NCBI GenBank assembly: GCA_009775265.1
Contig: VSPG01000002.1
Location: 67,863-131,862 of the forward strand
DNA from: Muribaculaceae bacterium
Lineage (GTDB): Bacteria; Bacteroidota; Bacteroidia; Bacteroidales; Muribaculaceae
Direction: 5' to 3'
DNA: 64,000 nt
The notes below the pieces were generated by a model that had not been told where the DNA came from, ran no database searches, and was given only the letters and a program-made list of their open reading frames with translations. Position 1 is the first letter of the stretch, and every line of letters starts with the position of its first letter. A program made the position numbers and the translations under genes. Positions 53,937 to 60,466 of the stretch are shown here, piece by piece.

Positions 53937-54586
53937 TTAGCCGGATTTTGGATTGAGTGAGATTTTGCGCTTACAGCCTGATAGAACTCGGTGCCTTTGG
54001 CGCAGAGTGCCGGAACTGCGGTGCTCCACTTTTTCCACACAGATGTTATGTGGTCGGGGGTGGTGCATCGGCCAAGTTCCTCAAGCGCCTCTTTGAGTTG
54101 TGCGCCGGTGAACGTGGCGGCAGGTTGCTGATGTCCGCGTTCCTTGAACTCAGCCTGATTGCCGCAGGCGAGGTTGGCATCATCGTCGGTGTCAGCCACG
54201 ATACCGAGGATAGCACAGTAGGAGTAGCGCTTCAGGTAGGTAATGGCGGAGCCATAAGCCTGATAGTCGGTTGTCTGATTGGGTAACATCAGTTCGCTCT
54301 TGAACCACTGGCCGCTCTTGTGCGAGAGGATGGTTACGAGCTTGCCGTCGCTGATGAGCTGACAGACGGAGAGACCGTTGGCTTTGAGAGCCGGGGTGGC
54401 GGCTTTCACACAAGCGCAGAGGTCTGCGTACTTGAACGAGTATGAGCCGCCGGTCTTGGTCTTCACCTTAACCTCTTTTTCAAGTTTGGGCTGCTCGACA
54501 CTGCCCTGAAAGGCAGAGAGAGCTGCGCTGATTTCGTTGATACTCTCGCTCATGTAGGAGACGAGTCTGGGAGTTGTTTCTTCCAT
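53933..54586 (-). CDS. ERF-family single-strand annealing protein
   Basis: 217 residues with the ERF core SYSFKYADLCACVKAATPALKANGLSVCQLISDGKLVTILSHKSGQWFKSELMLP and QAYGSAITYLKRYSYCAILGIVADTDDDAN, followed by a helical C-terminal region. ERF proteins pair single strands in phage recombination and genome circularisation. It is the first gene of the recombination operon, with phage promoter P54.6 and leader copy 6. Confidence 0.9.
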   Translation of the reverse strand: MEETTPRLVSYMSESINEISAALSAFQGSVEQPKLEKEVKVKTKTGGSYSFKYADLCACVKAATPALKANGLSVCQLISDGKLVTILSHKSGQWFKSELMLPNQTTDYQAYGSAITYLKRYSYCAILGIVADTDDDANLACGNQAEFKERGHQQPAATFTGAQLKEALEELGRCTTPDHITSVWKKWSTAVPALCAKGTEFYQAVSAKSHSIQNPAK

Positions 54587-54596
54587 TTTGAATGGG

Positions 54597-54613
54597 TTTT
54601 ATTGGTTTGACTT
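54597..54613 (-). promoter_or_regulatory. Conserved leader, copy 6
   Basis: AAGTCAAACCAATAAAA exactly, 11 nt before the ATG at 54586. Confidence 0.75.
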
Positions 54614-54630
54614 ATGTTTCATTTCACCTG

Positions 54631-54690
54631 TAAAGTTAAGGCAGATTGACGAGAGGTACAAACAGATTAAACACCATTTTATCAATATTT
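54631..54690 (-). promoter_or_regulatory. Phage promoter P54.6 with tandem upstream repeats
   Basis: TAACTTTA at 54631-54638, 20-bp spacer, TTTG at 54659-54662, and CACCATTTT at 54672 with a degenerate second copy (CAATATTTT) at 54683. Upstream it shares the CGCCTTAACATTTACTGAC segment with P13.6, as if a block had been copied. Confidence 0.8.
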
Positions 54691-54703
54691 TACGCCTTAA
54701 CAT

Positions 54704-54982
54704 TTACTGACATTTGACCCCGAAACGAGGAGCGTAGAAGTTGAAATTCCGACGCTCTACATCGGCATCTTCTGGATGCCATCTTGCATTCCTGAGCCAT
54801 CTTTCATAGCACTCCTTACAGCGCCATTGATTGAGGACTGCAATATAGCACCCTTTGTCCGCAGGGAGATAGGGGCGTCCGCACCAGTCGCAGATGCAGA
54901 TTTCAGAGCCGACGGCATCCATCAGCTCCCCAGCGGTACATTCTATGACGAGGAATTTGCCTGCTTCGATTTGTTTAGCCAT
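54704..54982 (-). CDS. Zinc-finger-like small protein
   Basis: 92 residues. Two Cys pairs, CICDWCGRP and a later CKECYERW, suggest a zinc ribbon. The N-terminus begins MAKQIEAGKFLVIECTAGELMDA. It overlaps the DUF3268 gene by 8 bp. Likely nucleic-acid binding; no specific family. Confidence 0.65.
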   Translation of the reverse strand: MAKQIEAGKFLVIECTAGELMDAVGSEICICDWCGRPYLPADKGCYIAVLNQWRCKECYERWLRNARWHPEDADVERRNFNFYAPRFGVKCQ

Positions 54983-55382
54983 TTTGTCTGATGTATTTGA
55001 GAATTATCTTTGACAATCTTATTGTCTTCCGGCAAAGCTCCTCATCGAACATTCCGATGTGAGTTTGCTCCTTTGGCAATCGGAATGCGGTTGACAAAAC
55101 CTCGTAGGCCGCAGTCAGTGGCAGATAGCCCTCTTTCCAAATTGGGTCAAAAGCCTCGTGCGCCTGATGCTTCAGTTGTCGGAGTTCTTTGTTTGCAACT
55201 CTGCCAAGTGCTTTGTCAGTACCTTTGTGGCATCCGACCCATGCACCGCACGGCTCACACAGGTAGCACTTGGTGCCATAGGAGCGCCCATAGATTTGTG
55301 AGTCGTCAACGAGTTTAGTTGGAGATCCACAATACGGGCAACTCCAGCCGAGAAGCACAAGCGGATCATCTTTCAATGTCAT
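54975..55382 (-). CDS. DUF3268 zinc-finger protein
   Basis: 135 residues matching DUF3268: CPYCGSPTKLVDDSQIYGRSYG, LCEPCGAWVGCHKGTDKALGRVANKELRQLKHQAHEAFDPIW, and a C-terminal THIGMFDEE. Four Cys bind zinc. The family is common in phages and conjugative elements; its function is unknown but probably nucleic-acid related. Confidence 0.82.
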   Translation of the reverse strand: MTLKDDPLVLLGWSCPYCGSPTKLVDDSQIYGRSYGTKCYLCEPCGAWVGCHKGTDKALGRVANKELRQLKHQAHEAFDPIWKEGYLPLTAAYEVLSTAFRLPKEQTHIGMFDEELCRKTIRLSKIILKYIRQNG

Positions 55383-55599
55383 TTTTGATGTGGTCTATCG
55401 CGGCGTTCAAGGCATCCTGAAACTCGTCGAGGTGTTCAGGATGCAGGAAGATACGCTGCCGTTTCCTTGGGCCTTTCGACTTGTCTGTCGGAATTTCCGA
55501 TATGGCAATATAAGGAGAGCCCTTGCTGTCCTTGTGGGTGTCTATGTAGTAGACGCGAGTCCCACCACTGACACGCTTTGAGAATGTCGGTTTATCCAT
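55366..55599 (-). CDS. DUF3276 / PUR-alpha-like DNA-binding protein
   Basis: 77 residues from ATG 55599 (MDKPTFSKRVSGGTRVYYIDTHKDSKG); the open frame continues upstream through the tRNA-like element, but that part is non-coding. The fold resembles PUR-alpha-type single-strand binders (YIAISEIP; RIFLHPEHLDEFQDALNAAI). Such proteins are widespread in Bacteroidetes. The leader is CATCATCA-rich. Overlaps the DUF3268 start by 17 bp. Confidence 0.75.
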   Translation of the reverse strand: MDKPTFSKRVSGGTRVYYIDTHKDSKGSPYIAISEIPTDKSKGPRKRQRIFLHPEHLDEFQDALNAAIDHIKNDIER

Positions 55600-55624
55600 G
55601 TTGATGATGTGTTGATGATGTTGT

Positions 55625-55752
55625 CGGGAGAGTTGGACTTGAACCAACTTGTCAACTATTCGATATGCGTCCCGTCGCCCTGTGCGATGCCCATACCCGT
55701 ATTTATTGACGCCAGCCTCTACTGGTAGCACTTGCCGTGTGCAATTCTCCCG
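55625..55752 (-). ncRNA. tRNA-like element A (128 nt)
   Basis: The outer ends form a perfect 7-bp acceptor-like stem (CGGGAGA/TCTCCCG). The 3' half holds a perfect T arm, GTTGG-TTCAAGT-CCAAC. A D-like arm GCAC/GTGC is present. The centre has a 4-bp stem with a 6-nt loop (CCAG/CTGG), then a 60-nt insert closed by GTCAA/TTGAC. There is no 7-nt anticodon loop with U33. CCA is not encoded. Confidence 0.6.
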
Positions 55753-55814
55753 TGAAAAACCGGACTATCTTCGCAGACGGCCCGGTGCTAATGATATTAT
55801 TCTAATTGGGTGGT

Positions 55815-55891
55815 GGACGGTGCAGGAGTCGAACCCACCTCTCTGCATCGGCGCGCCTCAGCAGTGTTTCAGCCATCTAAACTGACCGCCC
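55815..55891 (-). ncRNA. tRNA-like element B (77 nt), encoded CCA
   Basis: Acceptor-like stem GGGCGGT/ACCGTCC (one wobble) followed by ACCA, D arm GTTT/AAAC with GG in its loop, and T arm GTGGG-TTCGACT-CCTGC. In the anticodon position there is only CTGC/GCAG closing a 14-nt loop that contains the palindrome GGCGCGCC. It cannot present a normal anticodon. Confidence 0.65.
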
Positions 55892-56014
55892 ATGAAGCCG
55901 AAATAACCCGTCCGGCCATCGGGATTGATTGATTGACGCTGTAAACCCTCACGGGCGTTTTCAAAGGCATCACTATGTGGTTAATAACAGCGACCCTCTC
56001 GGGCTAATATATCG

Positions 56015-56269
56015 TTATCTTTTTTTCTTTCTGGTATTCCGACAATGCCTCAAAACCTGGGCGGCGTTACAGAACCATTTACCGTTCTGCGCCTCGGTCG
56101 GCTTTGTTGCCTCTATCTTTCCGGCGGCGATAAGGTCTGTGAGCTTCTTTTCGCCTCCGACAATGTGCATGGCGTCCTTCTTGCCAAATGTAAAGTCAGA
56201 CATTATTGTGAGTATATTCTCCAATAAAATAGCCGAGGGATCTACGGCATTGATTTGACCTCTTCCCAT
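56015..56269 (-). CDS. Small basic protein, unknown function
   Basis: 84 residues from ATG 56269, 5 nt after the preceding stop (MGRGQINAVDPSAILLENILTIMSD). The C-terminal half (GKKDAMHIVGGEKKLTDLIAAGKIEATKPTEAQNGKWFCNAAQVLRH) resembles MerR/excisionase-type winged helix segments, so it may be a DNA-binding excisionase-like protein. Weak call. Confidence 0.55.
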   Translation of the reverse strand: MGRGQINAVDPSAILLENILTIMSDFTFGKKDAMHIVGGEKKLTDLIAAGKIEATKPTEAQNGKWFCNAAQVLRHCRNTRKKKR

Positions 56270-56274
56270 AGGCT

Positions 56275-56499
56275 CTACTTTACTCTTGCGACATAGACGC
56301 ATTTATCTTCCATGTCGGTGCTTGTTATCCACTTTTTACCCATTTTCACACGCTCGTTAAGCATGGAGGCACTTGGCGTGTTCCGGACGGTATTCGGATT
56401 GTAGATGTCCATAGGAAATGCGATGGCTTCACCTACCTTCAAATTGCGGAACTCTTCCGCAACGCCTCCGCTGGCGATTCTTATTGTATTATTCTCCAT
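56275..56499 (-). CDS. Small protein, unknown function
   Basis: 74 residues (MENNTIRIASGGVAEEFRNLKVGEAIAFPMDIYNPNTVR), strand-rich with a short basic segment. It lies between tRNA-like elements B and C. No family is recognised. Confidence 0.55.
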   Translation of the reverse strand: MENNTIRIASGGVAEEFRNLKVGEAIAFPMDIYNPNTVRNTPSASMLNERVKMGKKWITSTDMEDKCVYVARVK

Positions 56500-56521
56500 A
56501 TTTGTTTTTGAGATTAATTGG

Positions 56522-56594
56522 GAACGGTAGTCGGCTTTGCTCCGACGACCTTCAGGAGTGTTCCTGACGCTCTACTGACTGAGCTATACCGTTC
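56522..56594 (-). ncRNA. tRNA-like element C (73 nt), all loops altered
   Basis: The stems are tRNA-perfect: GAACGGT/ACCGTTC, D stem GCTC/GAGC, anticodon stem TCAGG/CCTGA, T stem GTCGG/CCGAC. The loops are not: the D loop lacks the GG pair, the anticodon loop is 6 nt (AACACT), and the T loop is AGCAAAG instead of TTCRANY. The backbone resembles an elongator tRNA such as tRNA-Met. Confidence 0.65.
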
Positions 56595-56886
56595 TGATTT
56601 ATATATGTGGAAACTCAGATGCTGTGAGTTCTTTGCATACTTGGTTATTACCGGTCCATTTGCCACGGGCGGACACGACTCAACCCGCCATCCGTCATTG
56701 TTCGGCATAAGCACGGATGGTTCTTTCTTACCGTAGCACCGACCCGCTTCAATGTGCCGTTCACCCTTGCGAGGCTATTGAGCTGCATCTTTATCGGCTA
56801 CTACTCATCGCTGACTCTCCGGCGGTCTCCCGTCCGGGCAGTATCAGCGGAATTTCCATTACGTCAAGGTACTCTTCTTTGGTGGT

Positions 56887-56963
56887 GGGAGCGGCAGGAC
56901 TCGAACCTGCAACCACTCGCTTAGTCTGCGAGCCTCTATCCAATTGAGATTATCTACACTCCC
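56887..56963 (-). ncRNA. tRNA-like element D (77 nt), encoded CCA
   Basis: Acceptor GGGAGTG/CGCTCCC followed by ACCA, and T arm GCAGG-TTCGAGT-CCTGC intact. The D region has about five extra bases before CTC-AATTGGATA-GAG. The anticodon stem CTCGC/GCGAG encloses AGACTAA, which lacks U33. The backbone is closest to tRNA-Arg. Two GC hairpins (GGGGC/GCCCC, CCCC/GGGG) precede it at about 56972-57005. Confidence 0.65.
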
Positions 56964-57027
56964 GATTGCAACCCCTTTCGGGGCCGGGGCTCTCTTGCCC
57001 CTCGGCATTGCTCACTCTTGAGCGCCG

Positions 57028-57046
57028 TTATTGGTTAGTTTGACTT
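57028..57046 (-). promoter_or_regulatory. Variant of the conserved leader upstream of tRNA-like element D
   Basis: AAGTCAAACTAACCAATAA, the leader with a TAA insertion, 65 nt 5' of element D and not followed by a start codon. Confidence 0.45.
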
Positions 57047-57054
57047 GGCGGAGG

Positions 57055-57531
57055 TTAATCTTCGGGGAAGATTGAGTTTACCAGCACTGCAATTGCCTTG
57101 ACTTGGCTCTTGACTCTGTCAGCACCCTGCTTGGTCTCGTAGTACCACTTCTGGTACATGTCGCGGTTCTCTTTGGCTGAGTCGCGCTGTTTGGTGATGT
57201 CTTCGAGGACGCTCTTGTGAGTCTCGGCCATTGCTCGCTTCTCTTCCATCATCCGGTAGATGATTTTGCGGAGGGTGTCGGCATCGGTGGTCTCACTGTC
57301 GATTACGTCGCGGAGGTTGTCATCATCAACCTCTATCGGATTGATGTGGAAGTCGAGGCCGTTGTCGTCGATGAACTCGCCGATCTCCTTAGCAGCGTTC
57401 TCGGAAACTACGATGGTGAGGAGTCCGGGGTGGAGGGTTACGGTTGCCGGGATGGTGGAGGCGTAGGCGGCGAGGCTGTTGTAAGAAGCCTCGTTGTGGG
57501 CCTTGTACTGATAGGAGGTTGTTAATTCCAT
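57055..57531 (-). CDS. Early protein with coiled coil, unknown function
   Basis: A 158-residue protein. Residues 1-75 are mixed alpha/beta (VTLHPGLLTIVVSENAAKEIGEFI) and residues 85-145 a charged coiled coil (MMEEKRAMAETHKSVLEDITKQRDSAKENRD). Leader copy 7 lies 11 nt upstream. First sizeable gene of the leftward early operon after two small ones. Confidence 0.65.
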   Translation of the reverse strand: MELTTSYQYKAHNEASYNSLAAYASTIPATVTLHPGLLTIVVSENAAKEIGEFIDDNGLDFHINPIEVDDDNLRDVIDSETTDADTLRKIIYRMMEEKRAMAETHKSVLEDITKQRDSAKENRDMYQKWYYETKQGADRVKSQVKAIAVLVNSIFPED

Positions 57532-57541
57532 GTTGATTTGG

Positions 57542-57558
57542 TTTTATTGGTTTGACTT
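57542..57558 (-). promoter_or_regulatory. Conserved leader, copy 7
   Basis: AAGTCAAACCAATAAAA exactly, 11 nt before the ATG at 57531. Confidence 0.75.
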
Positions 57559-57565
57559 GGGAGGG

Positions 57566-57931
57566 TTATTTGAAAAAGCGCTCTACATATCCGCCGAGGA
57601 TGACGGCTACTGTTGCTTGACCGAGAGATATGTCACTGTGGTCATCAAGTGCGCCTTTGGTATGCTGCTGGTAGTGGTGGAAGCGGATGCACTGTTCAAG
57701 CCGTTTGAGGCTCTGATAGTCCTTATCCTTTACAGTGTCCTTGATGTGTCTGAGATAGGCGGCAACAAATGAGTTGGCACTGAACTGGAGATTGGCTTCC
57801 TTATACTCCACGTCAGAGGGTTTCATCTTTTCGAGGACGTGCATAGCGTTGTCGGCCACCTTTTCTCGTTCTGCGATGTCCTGACTGATAGCGTCGAGGA
57901 TTGCATTAATTTTTTCTACATGAGTTTCCAT
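57566..57931 (-). CDS. Helical early protein, unknown function
   Basis: 121 residues (METHVEKINAILDAISQDIAEREKVADNAMHVLEKMKPSDV), helical throughout, with a GQATVAVILGGYVERFF end. It lies 15 nt after the first early gene. No family is recognised. Confidence 0.6.
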   Translation of the reverse strand: METHVEKINAILDAISQDIAEREKVADNAMHVLEKMKPSDVEYKEANLQFSANSFVAAYLRHIKDTVKDKDYQSLKRLEQCIRFHHYQQHTKGALDDHSDISLGQATVAVILGGYVERFFK

Positions 57932-57946
57932 ATATGTTGAATTTGA

Positions 57947-58219
57947 TTAGTCCGAGATTTCGTCAAGGGTCTCAGTGGTGACGTACCACTTGTAGCGGCA
58001 CTCTACAAGTTGCTTATCCGAGAGAGAGCAACAATGCTTTGCGGCATAGAAGTAGAGAGCTTGGATAGGTATTCCGTTTGCGTCCCTAATGAAGCCAAAG
58101 GAGCGGTCGCGCTTCTTAAAGCCGAGTTTCTTAATCTCACTCCACGGTGCCAGGAGAGCAAGACAACAGCCACCCCAAATGGGAGCGCTGATTTCTTTTC
58201 CGTTGATTTTCGCTGTCAT
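57947..58219 (-). CDS. First leftward early gene, Cro-position protein
   Basis: 90 residues (MTAKINGKEISAPIWGGCCLALLAPWSEIKKLGFKKRDRSF), with a possible helix-turn-helix-like middle. It lies directly downstream of the early promoter that faces the repressor gene, where lambdoid phages encode Cro or early regulators. No firm homology. Confidence 0.6.
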   Translation of the reverse strand: MTAKINGKEISAPIWGGCCLALLAPWSEIKKLGFKKRDRSFGFIRDANGIPIQALYFYAAKHCCSLSDKQLVECRYKWYVTTETLDEISD

Positions 58220-58299
58220 AGCTTGTCGTTTTATTTCGTTTTAGTCGCTGTTATCTCAATCAAAATCGTTACCTTTGCGGTCTTGATTGATTGATGCTG

Positions 58300-58331
58300 C
58301 AAAGGTAATCGCATTTACGTTAATAGCCAAA
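58300..58331 (-). promoter_or_regulatory. Leftward early promoter
   Basis: TACCTTTG (-7, 58300-58307) and TTTG (-33, 58328-58331) are separated by exactly 20 bp, a near-consensus Bacteroidetes promoter reading into the early genes. The operator palindrome at 58329-58344 overlaps the -33 box and a half-site lies in the spacer. Confidence 0.85.
58310..58323. promoter_or_regulatory. Operator half-site O3
   Basis: ATTTACGTTA (plus strand) matches one arm of the repressor palindromes and lies in the spacer of the leftward promoter. Confidence 0.5.
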
Positions 58332-58344
58332 CGTAAATACGTTT
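58329..58344. promoter_or_regulatory. Operator O1
   Basis: AAACGTA-AA-TACGTTT, a 16-bp site with perfect 7-bp arms, overlapping the -33 box of the early promoter. Confidence 0.75.
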
Positions 58345-58352
58345 ATTTTTGT
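58345..58352 (+). promoter_or_regulatory. -7 element of the repressor promoter
   Basis: TATTTTTG fits TAnnTTTG and lies between operators O1 and O2, about 37 bp before the repressor start; no good TTTG is seen at -33, as for an activator-dependent maintenance promoter. Confidence 0.5.
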
Positions 58353-58368
58353 GGATTTAACGATTATT

Positions 58369-58382
58369 AACGTATATACGTT
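58369..58382. promoter_or_regulatory. Operator O2
   Basis: AACGTATATACGTT is a perfect 14-bp palindrome ending 6 nt before the repressor ATG. It could mediate autorepression. Confidence 0.75.
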
Positions 58383-58388
58383 CACGGC

Positions 58389-58748
58389 ATGACTACACTA
58401 AATTCAAAAATTAGAGATATAATCTCGACATATAAATTGTCTGACAGGCAATTTGCTATCAAAATAGGCGTCACCCAGTCGGTAATTGGTTCAATGTTCC
58501 AAAAGGGAACTGAGCCATCTTCCAAGGTGATTCGTAATACCCTGATAGCGTTTCCCGAAATCTCAGCCGACTGGTTCCTTAGAGATTCGGGGGAAATGTT
58601 TATCTCGCAAAACAAAGAATTGGAGCGTATCAATAAACTCGTCGACACCATTGCTACACTCCAAGATACAATCAATGCCAAGAACGAATCAATCGCTACG
58701 CTCACCGAGCGTATCAAACAACTTGAATCTCAACTCACAACGAAATAA
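58389..58748 (+). CDS. CI-like phage repressor, HTH XRE plus coiled coil
   Basis: A 119-residue protein. The N-terminal XRE helix-turn-helix is KIRDIISTYKLSDRQFAIKIGVTQSVIGSMFQKGTEPSSKVI (residues 7-48), followed by FPEISADWFLRDSGEMF, typical of Bacteroidetes phage repressors. A C-terminal leucine heptad (about residues 75-117) should drive dimerisation. It has no RecA-cleavable peptidase domain, so induction may use a different mechanism from lambda CI. It is divergent from the early operon and has two palindromic operators upstream. Confidence 0.85.
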   Translation: MTTLNSKIRDIISTYKLSDRQFAIKIGVTQSVIGSMFQKGTEPSSKVIRNTLIAFPEISADWFLRDSGEMFISQNKELERINKLVDTIATLQDTINAKNESIATLTERIKQLESQLTTK

Positions 58749-58750
58749 AT

Positions 58751-59194
58751 ATGAATAAGTTAACAAAACTCTTGGTACTATTCACGGTGCTTATCTTCTC
58801 GGCGTGTTCTTCTGATGATGAACCAGAACCTGAATACACTGGACCGTGGGAGGTTGTTTACGATGAACAGTATATAGGTTGGCACACAAAAGACCCAAAC
58901 TTTAAGAACTGGTTCCTTAAACACTTACAAGATTTTGAAGATGCAGAGTTTAAGGACGCTTCGGGTTCATCTGGTGTCACCTATACAAAGGATAATGGCG
59001 ACTGGATAGAATGGCAAGACTATTCTAAATGGTATTCCGGCCGAATTATTTGGGCAGAAAAGGTTCAGTATGCCTCGGAAAACGAAATTAAGGCCAAAGT
59101 AAATGAATTTGAGTCGTTCTCTTCGTACAAATCGGAGATCGATCATCAAGTTGGAGATGATTTCCGGGCTCATTACAGAAGATTAGGTCAGTAA
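58751..59194 (+). CDS. Lipoprotein co-transcribed with the repressor
   Basis: A 147-residue protein with a type II signal peptide: MNKLTKLLVLFTVLIFSACSSDDEPEPE, with lipobox FSAC and acidic residues after the Cys as in Bacteroidetes surface-export signals. The mature domain is Trp/Tyr-rich (WHTKDPNFKNWFLKHLQDF). The start is 2 nt after the repressor stop, so it should be made in the lysogen. Superinfection exclusion or lysogenic conversion is the natural hypothesis. No homology is recognised. Confidence 0.75.
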   Translation: MNKLTKLLVLFTVLIFSACSSDDEPEPEYTGPWEVVYDEQYIGWHTKDPNFKNWFLKHLQDFEDAEFKDASGSSGVTYTKDNGDWIEWQDYSKWYSGRIIWAEKVQYASENEIKAKVNEFESFSSYKSEIDHQVGDDFRAHYRRLGQ

Positions 59195-59312
59195 AAAGTT
59201 TCCGCAAAATTGTCGGAGCGGAAATCTAACCCCTCCGAAATTCAAGAAATACAGGCAACTACAAGGATATTCCGCAAAAATATAATAAATTTGCAGGACA
59301 ATTAAGAGCGAA
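59195..59312. other. Phage-host junction candidate
   Basis: This 118-bp intergenic region separates the last phage gene from tgt. It holds a TTCCGC/GCGGAA hairpin (59200-59223) and a 10-bp direct repeat TTCCGCAAAA at 59200 and 59270. One of these could mark the attachment site; the second attachment copy is outside the window, so this cannot be tested here. Confidence 0.4.
59286..59293 (+). promoter_or_regulatory. -7 element of tgt
   Basis: TAAATTTG matches TAnnTTTG, 20 bp before the tgt ATG. No clear -33 box. Confidence 0.5.
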
Positions 59313-60443
59313 ATGAATTTCCAGCTACAAGCAACATGTCCCGGTTCCGACGCAAGAGCCGGACTTATAACCACCGGCCACGGCACTATTGAAACGCCGA
59401 TTTTCATGCCCGTGGGCACTCAGGGCACCGTCAAGGGCGTGCACATGAGCGAACTGCGCGAACAGGTGAAAGCGCAGATTATACTCGGCAACACCTACCA
59501 TCTTTACCTGCGCCCCGGCATGGACATAATGCGCCGTGCCGGAGGCCTTCACCGCTTCAACGGATGGGACCGCCCCATCCTCACCGACAGCGGCGGATTC
59601 CAGGTGTTCTCGCTCAGCGACCGACGCAAACTATCGGAGGAAGGAGCGCATTTCCGCAGCCACATAGACGGTTCTCGCCACCTGTTCACCCCGGAAAACG
59701 TCGTGGACACACAGCGCATCATCGGTTCGGACATAATGATGGCCCTTGACGAATGCACGCCGGGCGACGCCGACTTCAACTATGCGCGCCGTTCCCTCAG
59801 TCTCACAAAGCGCTGGCTGGAACGCGGATGGAAGCACTTCCGCGAAACAGAGCCGCTCTACGGCCACAGCCAGGCGTTCTTCCCCATCGTGCAGGGATGC
59901 ACCTATCCCGAACTGCGTCGCGAGGCCGCACACCATGTGGCCGACCTCGGCGCCGAAGGCAATGCCATAGGCGGGCTGGCCGTCGGAGAACCCACCGAAG
60001 TGATGTACGAAATGATCGAAGTTGTGAACGACATCCTTCCGAAAGACCGTCCACGCTATCTGATGGGCGTTGGCACCCCCGCCAACATACTCGAAGCCAT
60101 CGACCGCGGCGTCGACATGATGGACTGCGTGATGCCCACCCGAAACGCCCGGAACGGGATGCTGTTCACCGCACACGGCACCATGAACATGCGCAACCGC
60201 AAATGGGCCGACGATTTCTCGCCCCTGCAGGAAGACGGCCCCGCCGAAGTCGACCGCGTGTACACAAAAGCCTATGTGCGCCATCTGTTCATAGCCGACG
60301 AGCTGCTGGCCATGCAGATAGCATCCATACACAATCTCGCATTCTATCTATGGCTCGTCGGAGAAGCCCGCAAGCACATCACCGCCGGAGACTTCCCTAC
60401 ATGGAAACGCGACATGCTTGAGCGCGTGCAACGCCGTCTATAA
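59313..60443 (+). CDS. tgt: Queuine tRNA-ribosyltransferase
   Basis: The 376-residue length is normal for the family. It swaps guanine for preQ1 at position 34 of GUN-anticodon tRNAs. Hallmarks: FMPVGTQGTVKGV, ILTDSGGFQVFSL (nucleophile region), MALDECTPG, the GGLAVGEP loop, PRYLMGVGTPANILEAIDRGVDMMDCVMPTRNARNG (active-site Asp), and a zinc-ligand tail with LFIADELLAMQIASIHNLAFYL. The usual Cys-x-Cys-x-x-Cys zinc site is degenerate (DEVDRVYTKAYVRHLF), as in some family members. A host gene; first of the host block beyond the prophage. Confidence 0.97.
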   Translation: MNFQLQATCPGSDARAGLITTGHGTIETPIFMPVGTQGTVKGVHMSELREQVKAQIILGNTYHLYLRPGMDIMRRAGGLHRFNGWDRPILTDSGGFQVFSLSDRRKLSEEGAHFRSHIDGSRHLFTPENVVDTQRIIGSDIMMALDECTPGDADFNYARRSLSLTKRWLERGWKHFRETEPLYGHSQAFFPIVQGCTYPELRREAAHHVADLGAEGNAIGGLAVGEPTEVMYEMIEVVNDILPKDRPRYLMGVGTPANILEAIDRGVDMMDCVMPTRNARNGMLFTAHGTMNMRNRKWADDFSPLQEDGPAEVDRVYTKAYVRHLFIADELLAMQIASIHNLAFYLWLVGEARKHITAGDFPTWKRDMLERVQRRL

Positions 60444-60466
60444 CACCACCACACGCAGGAAACAGC

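Noticed and set aside
56514..56714. 66-codon minus-strand frame over tRNA-like element C
   Set aside because: It runs through a structured RNA element and has no leader or domain.
55625..56963. Ordinary tRNA genes
   Set aside because: Acceptor and T arms fit, but none of the four has a normal anticodon loop, so they are not called as tRNAs with an amino-acid identity.
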